A DNA stretch of 34,821 nt, from NCBI GenBank assembly GCA_003427395.1, contig BFEA01000385.1, forward strand, positions 1,275,961 through 1,310,781, written 5' to 3'. The notes under the pieces are model-generated. The model was given only the letters and a program-made list of their open reading frames with translations, had not been told where the DNA came from and ran no database searches. Below, one piece after another: positions 28,101 to 34,821 of this stretch. Origin of the DNA: Chara braunii. Lineage: Eukaryota; Streptophyta; Charophyceae; Charales; Characeae. The translations under genes were made by a program, and so were the position numbers. Positions within the stretch are counted from its first letter, which is position 1; each line of letters begins with the position of its first letter.

Positions 28101-30721
28101 GAGCAGAGGGAAAGAGTCGGGGAAGGGGAAAACACAAGAGAATACCCCCCCTCCGTTCATTATATTCCTCTTTCCCGTTTCGCATGACACTGCTTTCTCA
28201 CATTTACGCACACATACGCATATTTCTCGATATCTCGGCACCGGTTCATCGCACTGCTTTCTCATCCTTACGCACACATGGATTTTTCTCAATCCCTGCT
28301 CAAATTTCTCGGCACCAGTTCTTACAAAGAACAGGCGAACGAAATACTCTCTCTATCCGAGGTTGACTGGTGGTCTCGAGAACAACCAAAGCGGTGAAGG
28401 CGATCTCTCGTGTTTTCCCTCTAAGAACTTCAACACCCCTCGACTCGTCTCCTCTAAGAACTTACAACACCCCTTGACTTATCACAGGCAAGCCGCCGGG
28501 CGAGAGAGCCAGCACCCGCTCCGAACGAAACGGGCAGCTCGGTTGCTTACCCACACGTGAGCATNCGCGCTGCTACCCCCTCCCCTCCCCCTCCACTCCC
28601 CTCTCTCATCAGGCAAGCCGCCGGGCGAGAGCCAGCACCCGCTCCGAGCGAAACGGGCAGCTCAGTTGCTTACCCACACGTGCGCATGCGCGCTGCTACC
28701 CCCTCCCCTCCCCCTCCACTCCCCTCTCTCTTCCGAGAGGGTTACAACGTCATCTTCCGTCACTGTCTCGGACACGACAATTCCATTCCTCCCCTCCTAG
28801 CCTCCAAACGTACCGCTTCGTGCACCTCGCCTCTCAGCACCATCATCATGAGTAGCAGCAGCAGCAAACGCGCGTACCTCAGACTAATACGTAGCGTGAA
28901 AATTTTCCGTAAGAATTCTTCGACTGCTAAGGAGGATGATTCCCATGTATTCCGCTCAACCTATGGTTTGCATGGGACTCCTCGATATAAGAATTCAAGT
29001 GCTCAGGAGGATGATTCCCATATATTCCGCTCAACCTATGGTTTGCTTAGGACTCTTCTATTCTATTATGAATTGGTACTAACCGTATCTCCCTCAGCGA
29101 AGTAGGGGTGGTGCGAAAAGCGGAGATCCAGGAGTAATTCTGCACATCTCTCTGCGGCCACCACGTCACCATCTCACATATCCTGATTTTTAAACGCACA
29201 CAAGGGGCATTTCGACATATATCGGCACTTCATCATATACCAGTCCCAAGACAAACGCGTGGGAAGCAAAATCTGCGGGTCGAACATCCGCGTCGTCCTC
29301 GTCCCCCAATGCACCATCCATCCAACCAACTGGCCTAGCTCAGGTGATACACCCCTGAACTCCTGAAATCCACACCCGAGTTCAGACTCCACTGCAAGCA
29401 GATGAGTGACATACTAGAATTCCCACTAGGGACGGTCACTTTGGTATCGCATGGCCGTCGCCCTTTTTCCAAAAAAAAAAAAGAAAAGGAAAACAAGAAG
29501 CGAAGCACCATGCATGCTTTGACAACATTTCGTTCGAGCAATTTCCGTACAATTCTGTGGTACAATACCCCCCACCCAACTTCGCCTCACTTTGCGTTGC
29601 TTTCTCCGAATCGCATTCCACGATAAACAATTAACTATTATAACGTAATCGACAACAGAACCCGCTTCGATCCACTTGGCTCTTTTTTTATCACATGGGC
29701 TTAAGAATCTCGTAAACATGAGTATACACGTATGAACCCCCTTTTTTCATCACATGGGCAAAGAATCTCGTCGACATGAGGTATACACGTACGAACCCCC
29801 TTTCGTCTCTCCGCCACATACATTCCCGAAACGTTTCTTTTGTCTCTCTTCGTAAAGATCACACTAATACGCTGCCAACCTCAAGAGAACTTCCCTCCCC
29901 TCGGCCCAATCGAACCCCTTCCCTTGCGCAAGGCATATGTACATGATATATCGAAAGAGTCCGCCTCCACAGATATCCTCTGAGAGACAGTTTTACCTTC
30001 AATGATACTGTATATACCCTATATCACTGATATCTATTATATGATTGTTTCCCCCCTCCATCCCCAAAGCAATTCGACACCACGTTCCCTAAGCGACAGC
30101 TCTACTTGAGCATAGAGAAATTCCAAGAGCGTATGCTGAAGACATCCGTTTTCCCATTACAGAGAACCTCTTCCCCTACCACACACGTGCTCCCCCTGCA
30201 TTCTCCTCCTTTCTGCCGACACCCTCCTGCCGCCCGCCCCAACCAACGACTCCAGTGTGTCCTCTGTGCTCTATTTACACGGACGTTTTCGGGGAATGAC
30301 ACGAAGGCCGCCAAAAGAGGTATAAAACTCAACAAAAGACGTATAAAACTCACATGGACGTATAGAACTCAACAAAGAGAGAACAAGAGAGGAGGGAGGG
30401 GGGGGAGAGAATGGAAGAAAACGAAGGATGAGCGCGCACCGTATGCGCTGGCCGATCTTGGAGGAATTGACGCGGTTGCTGCTCAAAGCCACTCAGCATG
30501 GGTCCACCAAACATGCTTCCCATCCGCTGAAACATCGAATCCATGTGCTCGAACGGCCTCGTAAAGAAAGGGTCGGTACTGAACGGGTCATTCTGAAAGA
30601 AACTCCCGAAAAGAGACTGCCCTCCTCCCATTCCTCCCATCATGCCGAAAGCGGACCCAAAGCTTGGGAAAGGCTCCTCAAATCCAGGAGGCAGTTGTGT
30701 TCGGCCGCCACGATTGGCCAT
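17297..30721 (-). CDS. Myeloid leukemia factor (MLF) family protein, plant type, 6-7 exons
   Basis: This is a split gene read on the minus strand. Coding exons are 30440-30721, 23642-23768, 22887-23089, 19709-19789, 18820-18895, 17625-17723 and probably 17297-17487. All introns are GT...AG, and exon phases match at every join (0,1,0,0,1,1). The product is 289 residues through exon 6 and about 352 with exon 7. In order it shows a Gly/Met/Phe-rich N-terminus with DPFFTRPF near residues 50-57, an acidic [10 protein letters not shown] stretch near 99-108, an Arg/His-rich linker, a Ser/Tyr-rich strand ending TTRMGPDG near 204, [10 protein letters not shown] near 247-256, and [16 protein letters not shown] near 261-276. 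This order matches plant MLF proteins, which are about 300 residues long. Animal MLF proteins bind 14-3-3 and chromatin-associated partners in nucleus and cytoplasm; the plant role is poorly known. The start is the first ATG after an in-frame TGA at 30758-30760. A spliced 5' leader and the exact C-terminus remain uncertain. Confidence 0.85.
17625..17723 (-). CDS. MLF-like gene, exon 6
   Basis: This 99-base exon encodes [20 protein letters not shown] and then [12 protein letters not shown]. It matches the plant MLF F-E-W-G-A---LPGW end block. The acceptor TGTGCAG follows a (TG)n microsatellite that stands where the pyrimidine tract would be. It ends at a consensus GTGAGT donor in phase 1. If that donor is not used, reading continues 17 more codons to a TGA at 17569-17571, giving a 307-residue protein. 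Confidence 0.87.
17742..17763. repeat. (CA)n tract beside the MLF exon 6 acceptor
   Basis: On the gene strand this is (TG)n, 20 bases upstream of the exon 6 acceptor AG. Confidence 0.93.
18820..18895 (-). CDS. MLF-like gene, exon 5
   Basis: This 76-base exon encodes [20 protein letters not shown] plus HNLEE, matching the plant MLF segment HSVTRK-K-DG...MQTLHNL. The acceptor is CGATATCCAG and the donor GTATGT, leaving phase 1. It is the clearest single exon of the gene. Confidence 0.9.
19077..19115. repeat. 39-base poly(C) run, intron 4 of the MLF-like gene
   Basis: 39 C residues are followed by nine A residues. On the transcribed RNA it would be a 39-base G run. Confidence 0.95.
19709..19789 (-). 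CDS. MLF-like gene, exon 4
   Basis: This 81-base exon in phase 0 encodes 27 residues beginning [17 protein letters not shown]. It lies between TGTCCTGCAG and GTATGT, both good splice sites. Sequence identity to other MLFs is low, but the length is exactly what separates the GPDG and HSV-R-K motifs in plant MLF proteins (the VTFEESKEAD...RGIHDK segment). It also joins exons 3 and 5 without a frame change. Confidence 0.8.
21155..21516. repeat. 76-82 bp tandem repeat, two copies plus one diverged
   Basis: CTCATAGGCAAACATACACC begins copies at about 21155 and 21231, both ending CTGGCTGGCACATC. A diverged third (TGTCCACTCAGGCCCACCAA) lies near 21478. Confidence 0.9.
22122..22525 (+). repeat. R1-headed pyrimidine-rich array
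   Basis: The array starts with AACAGTCTGTCACAGCCACC (R1) and continues with three to four degenerate units containing TTCACCCGACAATTCTGT and TCACATCGCCC, about 75-110 bases each. Confidence 0.8.
22528..22866 (+). mobile_element. Poly(A)-tailed segment flanked by a 39-bp direct repeat
   Basis: TCATTTTCCTTGCAACTGGC at about 22528 recurs as TCATTTTCCTTGAAACTGGC at about 22828, right after an A tract (22806-22826). The enclosed segment ends AACTTTGAATGACTTTAC before the A tract, as retroposons do. Confidence 0.4.
22887..23089 (-). CDS. MLF-like gene, exon 3
   Basis: Exon 3 encodes 67 residues plus the two bases that finish a Glu codon begun in exon 2. It starts with an acidic EEET, continues through a His/Arg-rich stretch ([15 protein letters not shown]) and ends with [20 protein letters not shown] and TTRMGPDG, the most conserved MLF core. 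The acceptor is GGGTACAG and the donor a consensus GTGAGT, phase 0. About 100 bases of intron immediately 5' of this exon are duplicated. Confidence 0.9.
23101..23303. repeat. 103-bp tandem duplication of the intron 2 3' end
   Basis: TCCATTTCCATTTGCACGGA begins copies at 23101 and 23204 with about five differences. The copy nearest exon 3 carries the pyrimidine tract used for splicing. Confidence 0.93.
23580..23590. repeat. Short poly(G) run
   Basis: About ten or eleven G residues lie within intron 2. Confidence 0.85.
23642..23768 (-). CDS. MLF-like gene, exon 2
   Basis: Exon 2 encodes 42 residues plus one base. It contains [10 protein letters not shown] and then EPIVEHPDD, which correspond to the acidic GP-IIEE and EP-VEDPDD segments of plant MLF proteins. 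Between them lies a Ser/Arg-rich low-complexity linker. The acceptor is CAG after AACCAAT and the donor is GTATGG, leaving phase 1. The intron before it is about 6.7 kb long. Confidence 0.85.
24641..24686. repeat. 23-bp tandem duplication
   Basis: CGAGCGACATCCCAAGCCAA occurs at 24641 and 24664 without change. Confidence 0.93.
25293..25470. repeat. Diverged tandem repeat of about 90 bp
   Basis: TTGCCTCRTCGAT, GGAGATCTCAGCGG, TTGCTTCCCTGATTGGTCG and CCGTTTGACTGGTTGGTTAG recur in the same order twice. Further GGTTGGTTARC motifs follow to about 25.56 kb. Confidence 0.88.
26088..26226. repeat. 11-bp minisatellite, 12 copies plus a partial
   Basis: Consensus GCGATTAGTTA. Variants GCGATTGGTTA, GCGACTAGTTG, ACGATAAGTTA and ACGATTGGTTA are interspersed. 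Register is kept with no indel across all 12 copies. Confidence 0.95.
26789..26832. repeat. 21-22 bp tandem duplication
   Basis: AGTACCGCACAAGCGCGAAG is followed by AGTACCGTACAAGCGCGAAG. Confidence 0.92.
26894..26940 (-). repeat. R1 dispersed repeat copy, inverted
   Basis: The reverse complement reads AAACAGTTTGTCACAGCCCC, then TCGTTTGTTGTCCTTTTC. It faces the plus-strand copy at 27.13 kb. Confidence 0.82.
27129..27188 (+). repeat. R1 dispersed repeat copy abutting rbcL
   Basis: AACAGTCCGCCACACCCCCT, CGTTTGTTGTCCTCTTCC and CTACGGTTCGTT end exactly where the rbcL reading frame begins at 27189. Confidence 0.82.
27189..27254 (+). pseudogene. rbcL: Plastid rbcL fragment (NUPT)
   Basis: The frame reads [20 protein letters not shown] and then HV, the loop-6-proximal region of the green-type (form IB) Rubisco large subunit. 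The match stops where HVWHMPAL would follow and is replaced by unrelated sequence. The 66-base piece begins right at the edge of an R1 repeat copy. It lies on the plus strand inside MLF intron 1. Confidence 0.87.
27286..27360 (+). pseudogene. ndhH: Plastid ndhH 5' fragment (NUPT)
   Basis: From an ATG at 27286 the frame reads MLLRKTNS, then [17 protein letters not shown], the N-terminus of plastid NDH subunit H. The match ends after the Arg codon where LIVTLDGE would follow. It sits only 31 bases after the rbcL piece, although the two genes are far apart in plastid genomes. Confidence 0.85.
27361..27560. other. AT-rich stretch following the plastid fragments
   Basis: This stretch is much more AT-rich than its surroundings and has runs such as AAAATATTATATAG and AAATAAATAATGAAG. 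It may be further plastid intergenic or intron DNA that arrived with the rbcL/ndhH pieces. I could not assign it to a gene. Confidence 0.4.
27572..27668. repeat. 46-bp direct repeat, period 51
   Basis: ATAGGCATAATACATAGATC starts copies at 27572 and 27623, with one change. Confidence 0.93.
28488..28737. repeat. 125-bp tandem duplication containing an ambiguous base
   Basis: GCAAGCCGCCGGGCGAGAG starts copies at 28488 and 28613. Both contain ACCCGCTCCGARCGAAACGG and end in C-rich CCCCTCCACTCCCCTCTCTC. One N at 28565 marks a base the assembly could not resolve between copies. Confidence 0.94.
28848..29105 (+). CDS. Hypothetical 85-residue ORF antisense within MLF intron 1
   Basis: The ORF starts [20 protein letters not shown] and then carries two copies of a 25-26 residue unit ([17 protein letters not shown]). 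The unit is encoded by a 78-base direct repeat that keeps frame. The N-terminus resembles a short basic targeting or LYR-like helix, but I cannot assign a family. A GTAAGA just after KIF could be a splice donor, in which case only the first 20 residues would be coding. The preserved frame hints at coding; the length and location argue against it. Confidence 0.22.
   Translation: MSSSSSKRAYLRLIRSVKIFRKNSSTAKEDDSHVFRSTYGLHGTPRYKNSSAQEDDSHIFRSTYGLLRTLLFYYELVLTVSPSAK
28911..29063. repeat. 78-bp tandem duplication
   Basis: AAGAATTC, GAGGATGATTCCCAT and ATTCCGCTCAACCTATGGTT recur in order at 28911 and 28989. The second copy is three bases shorter. Confidence 0.93.
29330..29488 (+). mobile_element. 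tRNA-derived SINE with poly(A) tail
   Basis: The head GGCCTAGCTCAGGTGATACA looks like a tRNA D arm (A box 29336-29353). CGAGTTCAGACTCC (29378-29390) is the B box. A body ending GGCCGTCGCCCTTTTT is followed by an A-rich tail. The body end recurs at 31.63 kb, which defines a family. Confidence 0.6.
29682..29803. repeat. Roughly 60-bp tandem duplication
   Basis: TCACATGGGC, AAGAATCTCGT, ACATGAG, GTATACACGTA and GAACCCCC recur in the same order twice. Confidence 0.9.
30440..30721 (-). CDS. MLF-like gene, exon 1 (start codon exon)
   Basis: Exon 1 encodes 94 residues from the ATG at 30719-30721, beginning [14 protein letters not shown]. It is rich in Gly, Met and Phe and carries [12 protein letters not shown] and [11 protein letters not shown], the hallmark N-terminal segment of plant MLF proteins. 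It ends in phase 0 at a GTGCGC donor, which is a weak match to the consensus. That donor was chosen because it keeps frame with exon 2 and drops a non-conserved tail. An in-frame TGA 36 bases upstream supports this ATG. An AG at about 30745 preceded by a short pyrimidine stretch could instead be the acceptor of a 5'-leader intron. Confidence 0.85.
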
Positions 30722-31107
30722 CGCGTCCCCCAGAGCCCTGACCCTGCGCTTCAAAGCTCAGGTAAATCCTAGAGGTCCACTTCCCTCTCCTTGCTTACCT
30801 TCCCACTTCACAGCAACAAACGACCCTCTCGAGGACTTCTCCCCGCCTTCTCTGCGCACAATATTGACGAAGAATTGACCCTGATAAACACAAACACACT
30901 GAAGAAACACAGCAGGATCATCATTGTCAATTACCTGCACTCTGTTTCGCAGGCGGTCAATATTTTGCGTAACCAAAGAAATCAACCAACCAATACTAAT
31001 CACAGCCAAACATCATCATGGACGCAAGCAGCCACATAAAAATCTCAGAGCACGCTATACCCCTGTTAGCATACATCGGACACCCGGCACGTCCCGGTGC
31101 ATATTAC

Positions 31108-31150
31108 CTGAGGTACCTTCATCCTTTTTCCAGAGTACAGCCGCTCATCC

Positions 31151-31196
<46 letters not shown>

Positions 31197-31358
31197 ACAA
31201 AGGTACTGTAGTATCCTTCAGTGAAATGCGAGCACAGTCAAACTCTACCTGGCTGTAATTATCCATCCATTCTCTTTTCGAATCAGTGAGCACGTCATCA
31301 TCCATCGCATACGTAAAAACATCGCGATCAGAGTGAGCGTCCATGCAAACACGCAGAC
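31108..31358 (-). other. Candidate unassigned minus-strand exons upstream of the MLF-like gene
   Basis: Two exon-like segments are visible. Segment 31249-31358 is bounded by GCTGTCAG and a CAG|GTAGAG donor and reads MDAHSDRDVFTYAMDDDV and onward. Segment 31108-31149 encodes DERLYSGKRMKVPQ between an (AG)n tract and a CAG|GTAATA donor. They join in phase 0. They could be leader exons of the MLF-like gene, part of another gene, or chance. I recognise no family. A further open stretch at 30758-30955 (VIDNDDPAVFLQ...) could follow in the same phase. Confidence 0.25.
31145..31200. repeat. (CT)n(CA)n microsatellite
   Basis: About 12 CT units are followed by about 13 CA units. Confidence 0.95.
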
Positions 31359-31534
31359 CTGACAGCGGTAATGATCCGTCCAAACACCCACTCAAGACTT
31401 CAGCGAGCCATTCGGATAACCACCAAACATAGCCCATCAACCCCCTACGCTTAAGTCATAAAAATATTTGTGTTAATAATCAAATTATCCTTCTGAACGA
31501 CCGCCGCCAGCCGTGAGAAGAATAAACCCCTCAT

Positions 31535-31655
31535 ACCCAAGTTCGGATCTAGATACAATCAGATGATGAGAATGAAGTCATTCTGAATATCCTGGAGCCA
31601 GTCAGTTCAATGATGATATCTCGAGGCCGTCGCCCTTTTAGAGATAAAAGGAAAC
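31535..31655 (+). mobile_element. Truncated SINE copy of the same family
   Basis: The segment shares AGATGATGAGAATGA near its start and GAGGCCGTCGCCCTTTTAGA near its end with the full SINE at 29.3 kb. It is degraded at the tRNA-like head, where GTTCGGATCTAG is a weak B box. Confidence 0.45.
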
Positions 31656-31659
31656 GGGA

Positions 31660-32830
31660 AAACGAAAAGAGAATAAACCCCTAACCACGAATCGCGGCCG
31701 AGGACCCACACACAGTAAGGCACGTGTAGTAACGCTTGATAGGCAAATTTTCATACTGCGTGAATTCCGCGACGGCCTGTCAACACGACTCAACAGCCAC
31801 CAACGGACGGACAAGGTTTCGCCCACAGAATGGGCGAAGCCTTCACGTTCTTTAGCTCATAACCTTCGGCACTCGTTCTTAATCACCTAAAACTGAGAAC
31901 ACTTCCAACATTTATCATTCTTACATTCATTCTTGTGATCAGCTCTTAGCTCGATCATCCACTTCGTCAATCTCCTCCCACAAATTGATCTCTTCTCCTT
32001 AAATCTCTCGCCACACGACTTACTTTTTGAGAAGACAAAGACACCCAAAGGAGAAAACACGGGCAGCAGAACCGAACGATCCGGTTAGAGTAGACACCTG
32101 ATCAGAGAGAGAAGACCGATTCAGACCAGGCCAACGGAAAAGAGCCGAAAATAGGCCCGCAGCGTACGACTGGAGTGACCACTGGCATGGAAAGTCAGCA
32201 CAGAGACGTCACGTGTTGCATCAGAGCTACGTAGCACAAAGCTTCTACACACACACACACACACTCTGCTGCGGGCCGGCGAAACGCAGCGCCCGAGAAG
32301 ATGACCATGCGGTGAAAGCTCAAAAGCGCGCCGACAACGCAGAAACGGTTGAATCTCGCTCATGCCTACCGCAACCTGCTACATAGTGACTGAGAGAGAA
32401 TCGGATAGACGAACATGGCATCCGGGCATAAGCAATGATGAGAAATCATGCTGTGGAACGAGCGCGTGAGCCAATCCGATCGGCGATGACTTCATGTCAA
32501 AGAAACATGACCGAGCGAATAGATCCCTTGACATGACCGAGTGAATCGATCACGATCAGCGTACAATTCCCCCGCGCAGACAAGTGAAACCCCCCCACAC
32601 GCGCCGCAAAAGGGGGAGGCGGAAACAGGGCGACGACCAACAAACAAACGGGCACAAAGGGACAAACTCCCGCGCCGCCAGCACGTCGGGAACTGGTCAA
32701 TCAAACGGACAGACACCTGCGTTTGGAGAAAGCACGCAACTGATTCGAGTGAAGTAACGCAGTTAACGCATCGCGCTCAGATAAGAGGGAGGTGAAGGCA
32801 ACCCCCTCCGGTGTTACCCCCTGGACGACT
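31660..32830. other. Unassigned stretch, 31.7-32.8 kb
   Basis: A short CA tract lies at 32250-32266, and GACATGACCGAGTGAATCGAT partly repeats the neighbouring ACATGACCGAGCGAATAGAT. No gene is recognised. Confidence 0.4.
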
Positions 32831-32952
32831 GGCGTATGAGGGATTCGAATCCCCGACGGCAGATTGCACACCCTTGAAGTGACGATGATCACGCGCGATT
32901 CACTCGGATATACTACCTACCAGGGTCCTTCTCAGCAGAGTAGATTAAGCCC

Positions 32953-33003
32953 GCCCTGCCACGAGTTGGAAATTAGCAGTCCATTGAGCTGAACTACGGC
33001 CCA
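32953..33003 (-). mobile_element. tRNA-like segment, possible SINE head
   Basis: On the minus strand GGGCCGTAGTTCAGCTCAAT resembles an acceptor plus D arm, followed by CTGC...GGCAG pairing and a weak B box (GGGCTTAATCTACT). About 100 bases on, GGGGATTCGAATCCC resembles a T arm. It could be a SINE head or a tRNA remnant. I cannot fold a full cloverleaf. Confidence 0.25.
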
Positions 33004-33009
33004 CAGAAA

Positions 33010-34340
33010 CAGAGTAGCGAGTGCCCGTACAAGCTTTGACAACCTGTACGAAAGGTACACCATCGCTGAGCTGATCAGAAGCTGGGGGGCGGTCATGGCA
33101 ATCCGATCAGCAATCACTCTCCAATTTACTTGCCGTCATCATACGTGACAACTCATTCCTCGCGCCACGCGCCTCATTACACTGGCCCCACTACTCCCCC
33201 CATGCGAAGGAGGTGCAGGCAACGAATTCGTCCTCTCCCCCATCAGATTAACAACGAGCCACGCACGCTCGTGCGCACACATCACCTTTAATTAATTAAC
33301 GGACGCAGAATTATTGCACCATTGTTGCACTCACGTACCATCTAGGCAGCGTACGGCGCGCCCTGCGGGTAGGACACACAGCTCATAGCATTATCAACTC
33401 GCTCACCGCTCACCTTATTCAGCCGTCAACGATCACGCCTCGAGCGAGTGCTTACGCGTAGAGAGATTTCCCGCAATATCAGCTCACCGAAGTCGCAGGC
33501 GATTACTAACGTCACCGCTGGAAATAAATAGTTGGGAGCGAGGGGAAGGGGACACACACGATGCTATGTACCGACTGGAACAACCGACGCGAGGAAAGGG
33601 ACGACCGGAACAGGAGCGCGCGAATCGCCCGAAGCGCAAGCGGCGCAGGGGATGGGCGGTAAGGGATCAGAACAAGCGATACGAGACGCTGGGACACAGG
33701 AAACCTCCGACACAAATGTGGAAAGCGCGAAAAGCCAAATTCAATAGAATTCTAGTGCTTGAGCAGTTGGCGCCGAGTTGGCGATCGGTGTGCTTGAACA
33801 GAACAAGAGAAGAAGGGAAGGCACGTGCGAAGCAGCAGATGGGAATTACCCCCACAGCCCCATGGCCCAGACGAAATGGGACTCTTCGCATTGCCACAGG
33901 CCGAGGCTGGGTGTAGGAGGTGCACAGGACTGGACCACCGCGGGGTAAAGAATTGACGAATAGGAAAAGGCGGAACATGCGTCTTACCGCGCAGGATGCT
34001 TCGGGAGGACGGGAAAACAACGTGGATTGTGCATATTAGGCTTCTCCAGTCAAGTCGTGGCTGTGAGCGCACGGACACGGTACCCGACGGGGCCTTCGCG
34101 AAGTCTCGAAGTCTCCCGATAACCCCAAACCGTACTTCTACGCCTACCAGGCACATCCGTGGCCAGGGCTCGACAAGCGCGAAGTAGGGCCTCGTTCCAC
34201 TCTAAGCTCATTTGGACGTGTTTCTCGACGAGGAGCATTCGGAAGAGTCCAATAGTTTTTTTTCCAAAAGCTATATTCTTCTCTCATCTATCTCATTTTT
34301 ATTGCTAGTACTCATCTATCTCATCCTCTCAGTGTGTATG
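33010..34340. other. Unassigned GC-rich stretch, 33.0-34.3 kb
   Basis: Plus-strand 33566-33916 and overlapping minus-strand frames are open but Arg-rich and without motifs, as expected of GC-rich noncoding DNA. Confidence 0.4.
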
Positions 34341-34344
34341 TGTA

Positions 34345-34768
34345 GTACGGGGGAACACCAACCAACCCGGATCTCTCCCCAGCCCACGGGGTAGGTTGGC
34401 ACCACAGCAGCGGTGCGAGAGCAAGGCTGTACCAGTCCCTCATCACGGTGACGACGGGTGGGCAGGCATTGCCTATGGGGGAAATAGGCGGTGCTAGCGC
34501 CGAGCAATGGCCAACCACTGCACCTCCCCCTAACCCCCCCCCAAACCCCACACGGCGGTGTCTAATGGCCAATATTGTAGCTGCATAGCAACCAACAACA
34601 TCAACCAAGGTCCTGCCAATGCTGGCTTGGGGGGCCAACGGGTTATCTCTAGCTGGTAGAACACCAAGCTTGCCCAGGCACGTAAGTGAGGCCACTGGGC
34701 ATTGTCTACCGCGTGGGCGCGGGGAACACAGCCCTAAGGTAGCCAAATCAATGAGACTAAGAGCTAAC

Positions 34769-34770
<2 letters not shown>
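34345..34770 (+). other. GC-rich block with short hairpins, possible retroelement end
   Basis: The block contains GCCTATGGGGGAAATAGGC (6-bp stem), the near-palindrome GGTGCTAGCGCC, and CCTAAGGTAGCCAAAT at 34733-34748. The last shares 14 bases with the 28S rRNA site used by R2 retrotransposons. It is compatible with an untranslated end of a non-LTR element, but no coding motif supports that. Confidence 0.25.

Positions 34771-34821
<51 letters not shown>
34771..34821. repeat. (AG)n microsatellite at the window end
   Basis: About 25 AG units run off the window edge. Confidence 0.95.

Larger units (their letters stand above)
23769..30439 (-). other. MLF-like gene, intron 1 (6.7 kb)
   Basis: This GT...AG intron separates exons 1 and 2. 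It contains a 104-bp-scale AT-rich plastid insertion, an 11-bp minisatellite, short tandem duplications, a SINE and a small plus-strand ORF, each listed separately. The remaining parts (23.77-24.6, 24.7-25.28, 26.23-26.88, 27.7-28.45 and 29.8-30.4 kb) hold nothing I recognise. Confidence 0.7.

Noticed and set aside
32838-32860. Palindromic GGATTCGAATCC resembling a tRNA T arm
   Set aside because: No matching acceptor, D or anticodon arm can be folded around it on either strand. Kept only as context for the weak tRNA-like segment at 33.0 kb.
33566-34020. Arg-rich plus-strand ORF and overlapping minus-strand ORF
   Set aside because: Opposed open frames in a GC-rich stretch are expected by chance, and neither shows a domain.
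34465-34512. Possible three-way junction RNA (GCATTGC ... GCAATGGC with two inner hairpins)
   Set aside because: The outer stem needs a bulge and competes for bases with the inner GCCTAT/ATAGGC stem, so it is too weak to call.

Overview
The window looks like nuclear DNA of a streptophyte green alga; a charophyte such as Chara is my best guess. Introns are long, simple repeats and tandem duplications are very dense, and retroelement debris is common. One recognisable gene is of the plant MLF type. Fragments of green-type plastid genes (rbcL, ndhH) and plant/charophyte-type mitochondrial genes (nad1, rps14, trnT, small-subunit rRNA) are embedded in the sequence. A plastid ndhH source favours streptophytes, because most chlorophytes lack plastid ndh genes. 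The species guess is inference.

The only gene I can assemble with confidence is on the minus strand, from about 30.72 kb down to about 17.3 kb. It is a myeloid-leukemia-factor (MLF) family gene. Six exons join with consistent reading phase at GT...AG boundaries, and a likely seventh exon follows. They are separated by introns of about 6.7, 0.55, 3.1, 0.8, 1.1 and 0.14 kb. The predicted protein is 289 residues through exon 6 and about 352 with exon 7.

Downstream of the gene (1 to 17 kb on the plus-strand map) the DNA is repeat-rich. It holds tandem tRNA-derived SINE copies (1.1-1.57 kb) and a decayed LINE on the minus strand, with ORF1 pieces and a CCHC knuckle at 5.3-6.5 kb and an ORF2 endonuclease piece at 2.66-3.06 kb. 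It also holds a near-perfect 180-base fold-back (8.36-8.54 kb), many two- to three-copy tandem duplications, and four mitochondrial micro-insertions (nad1, tRNA-Thr, SSU rRNA 3' end, rps14).

Inside the MLF introns are a 39-base C run, an array of a dispersed repeat (R1), an 11-bp minisatellite with 12 copies, a fused rbcL-ndhH plastid insertion that abuts an R1 copy, a small antisense ORF with an internal peptide repeat, and a SINE. Upstream of the gene (31-34.8 kb) I see possible extra minus-strand exons, a truncated SINE, a tRNA-like segment and a GC-rich block ending in an (AG)n tract. I recognise no other gene.

Homology statements rest on recognised motifs read by eye. No database search was run.
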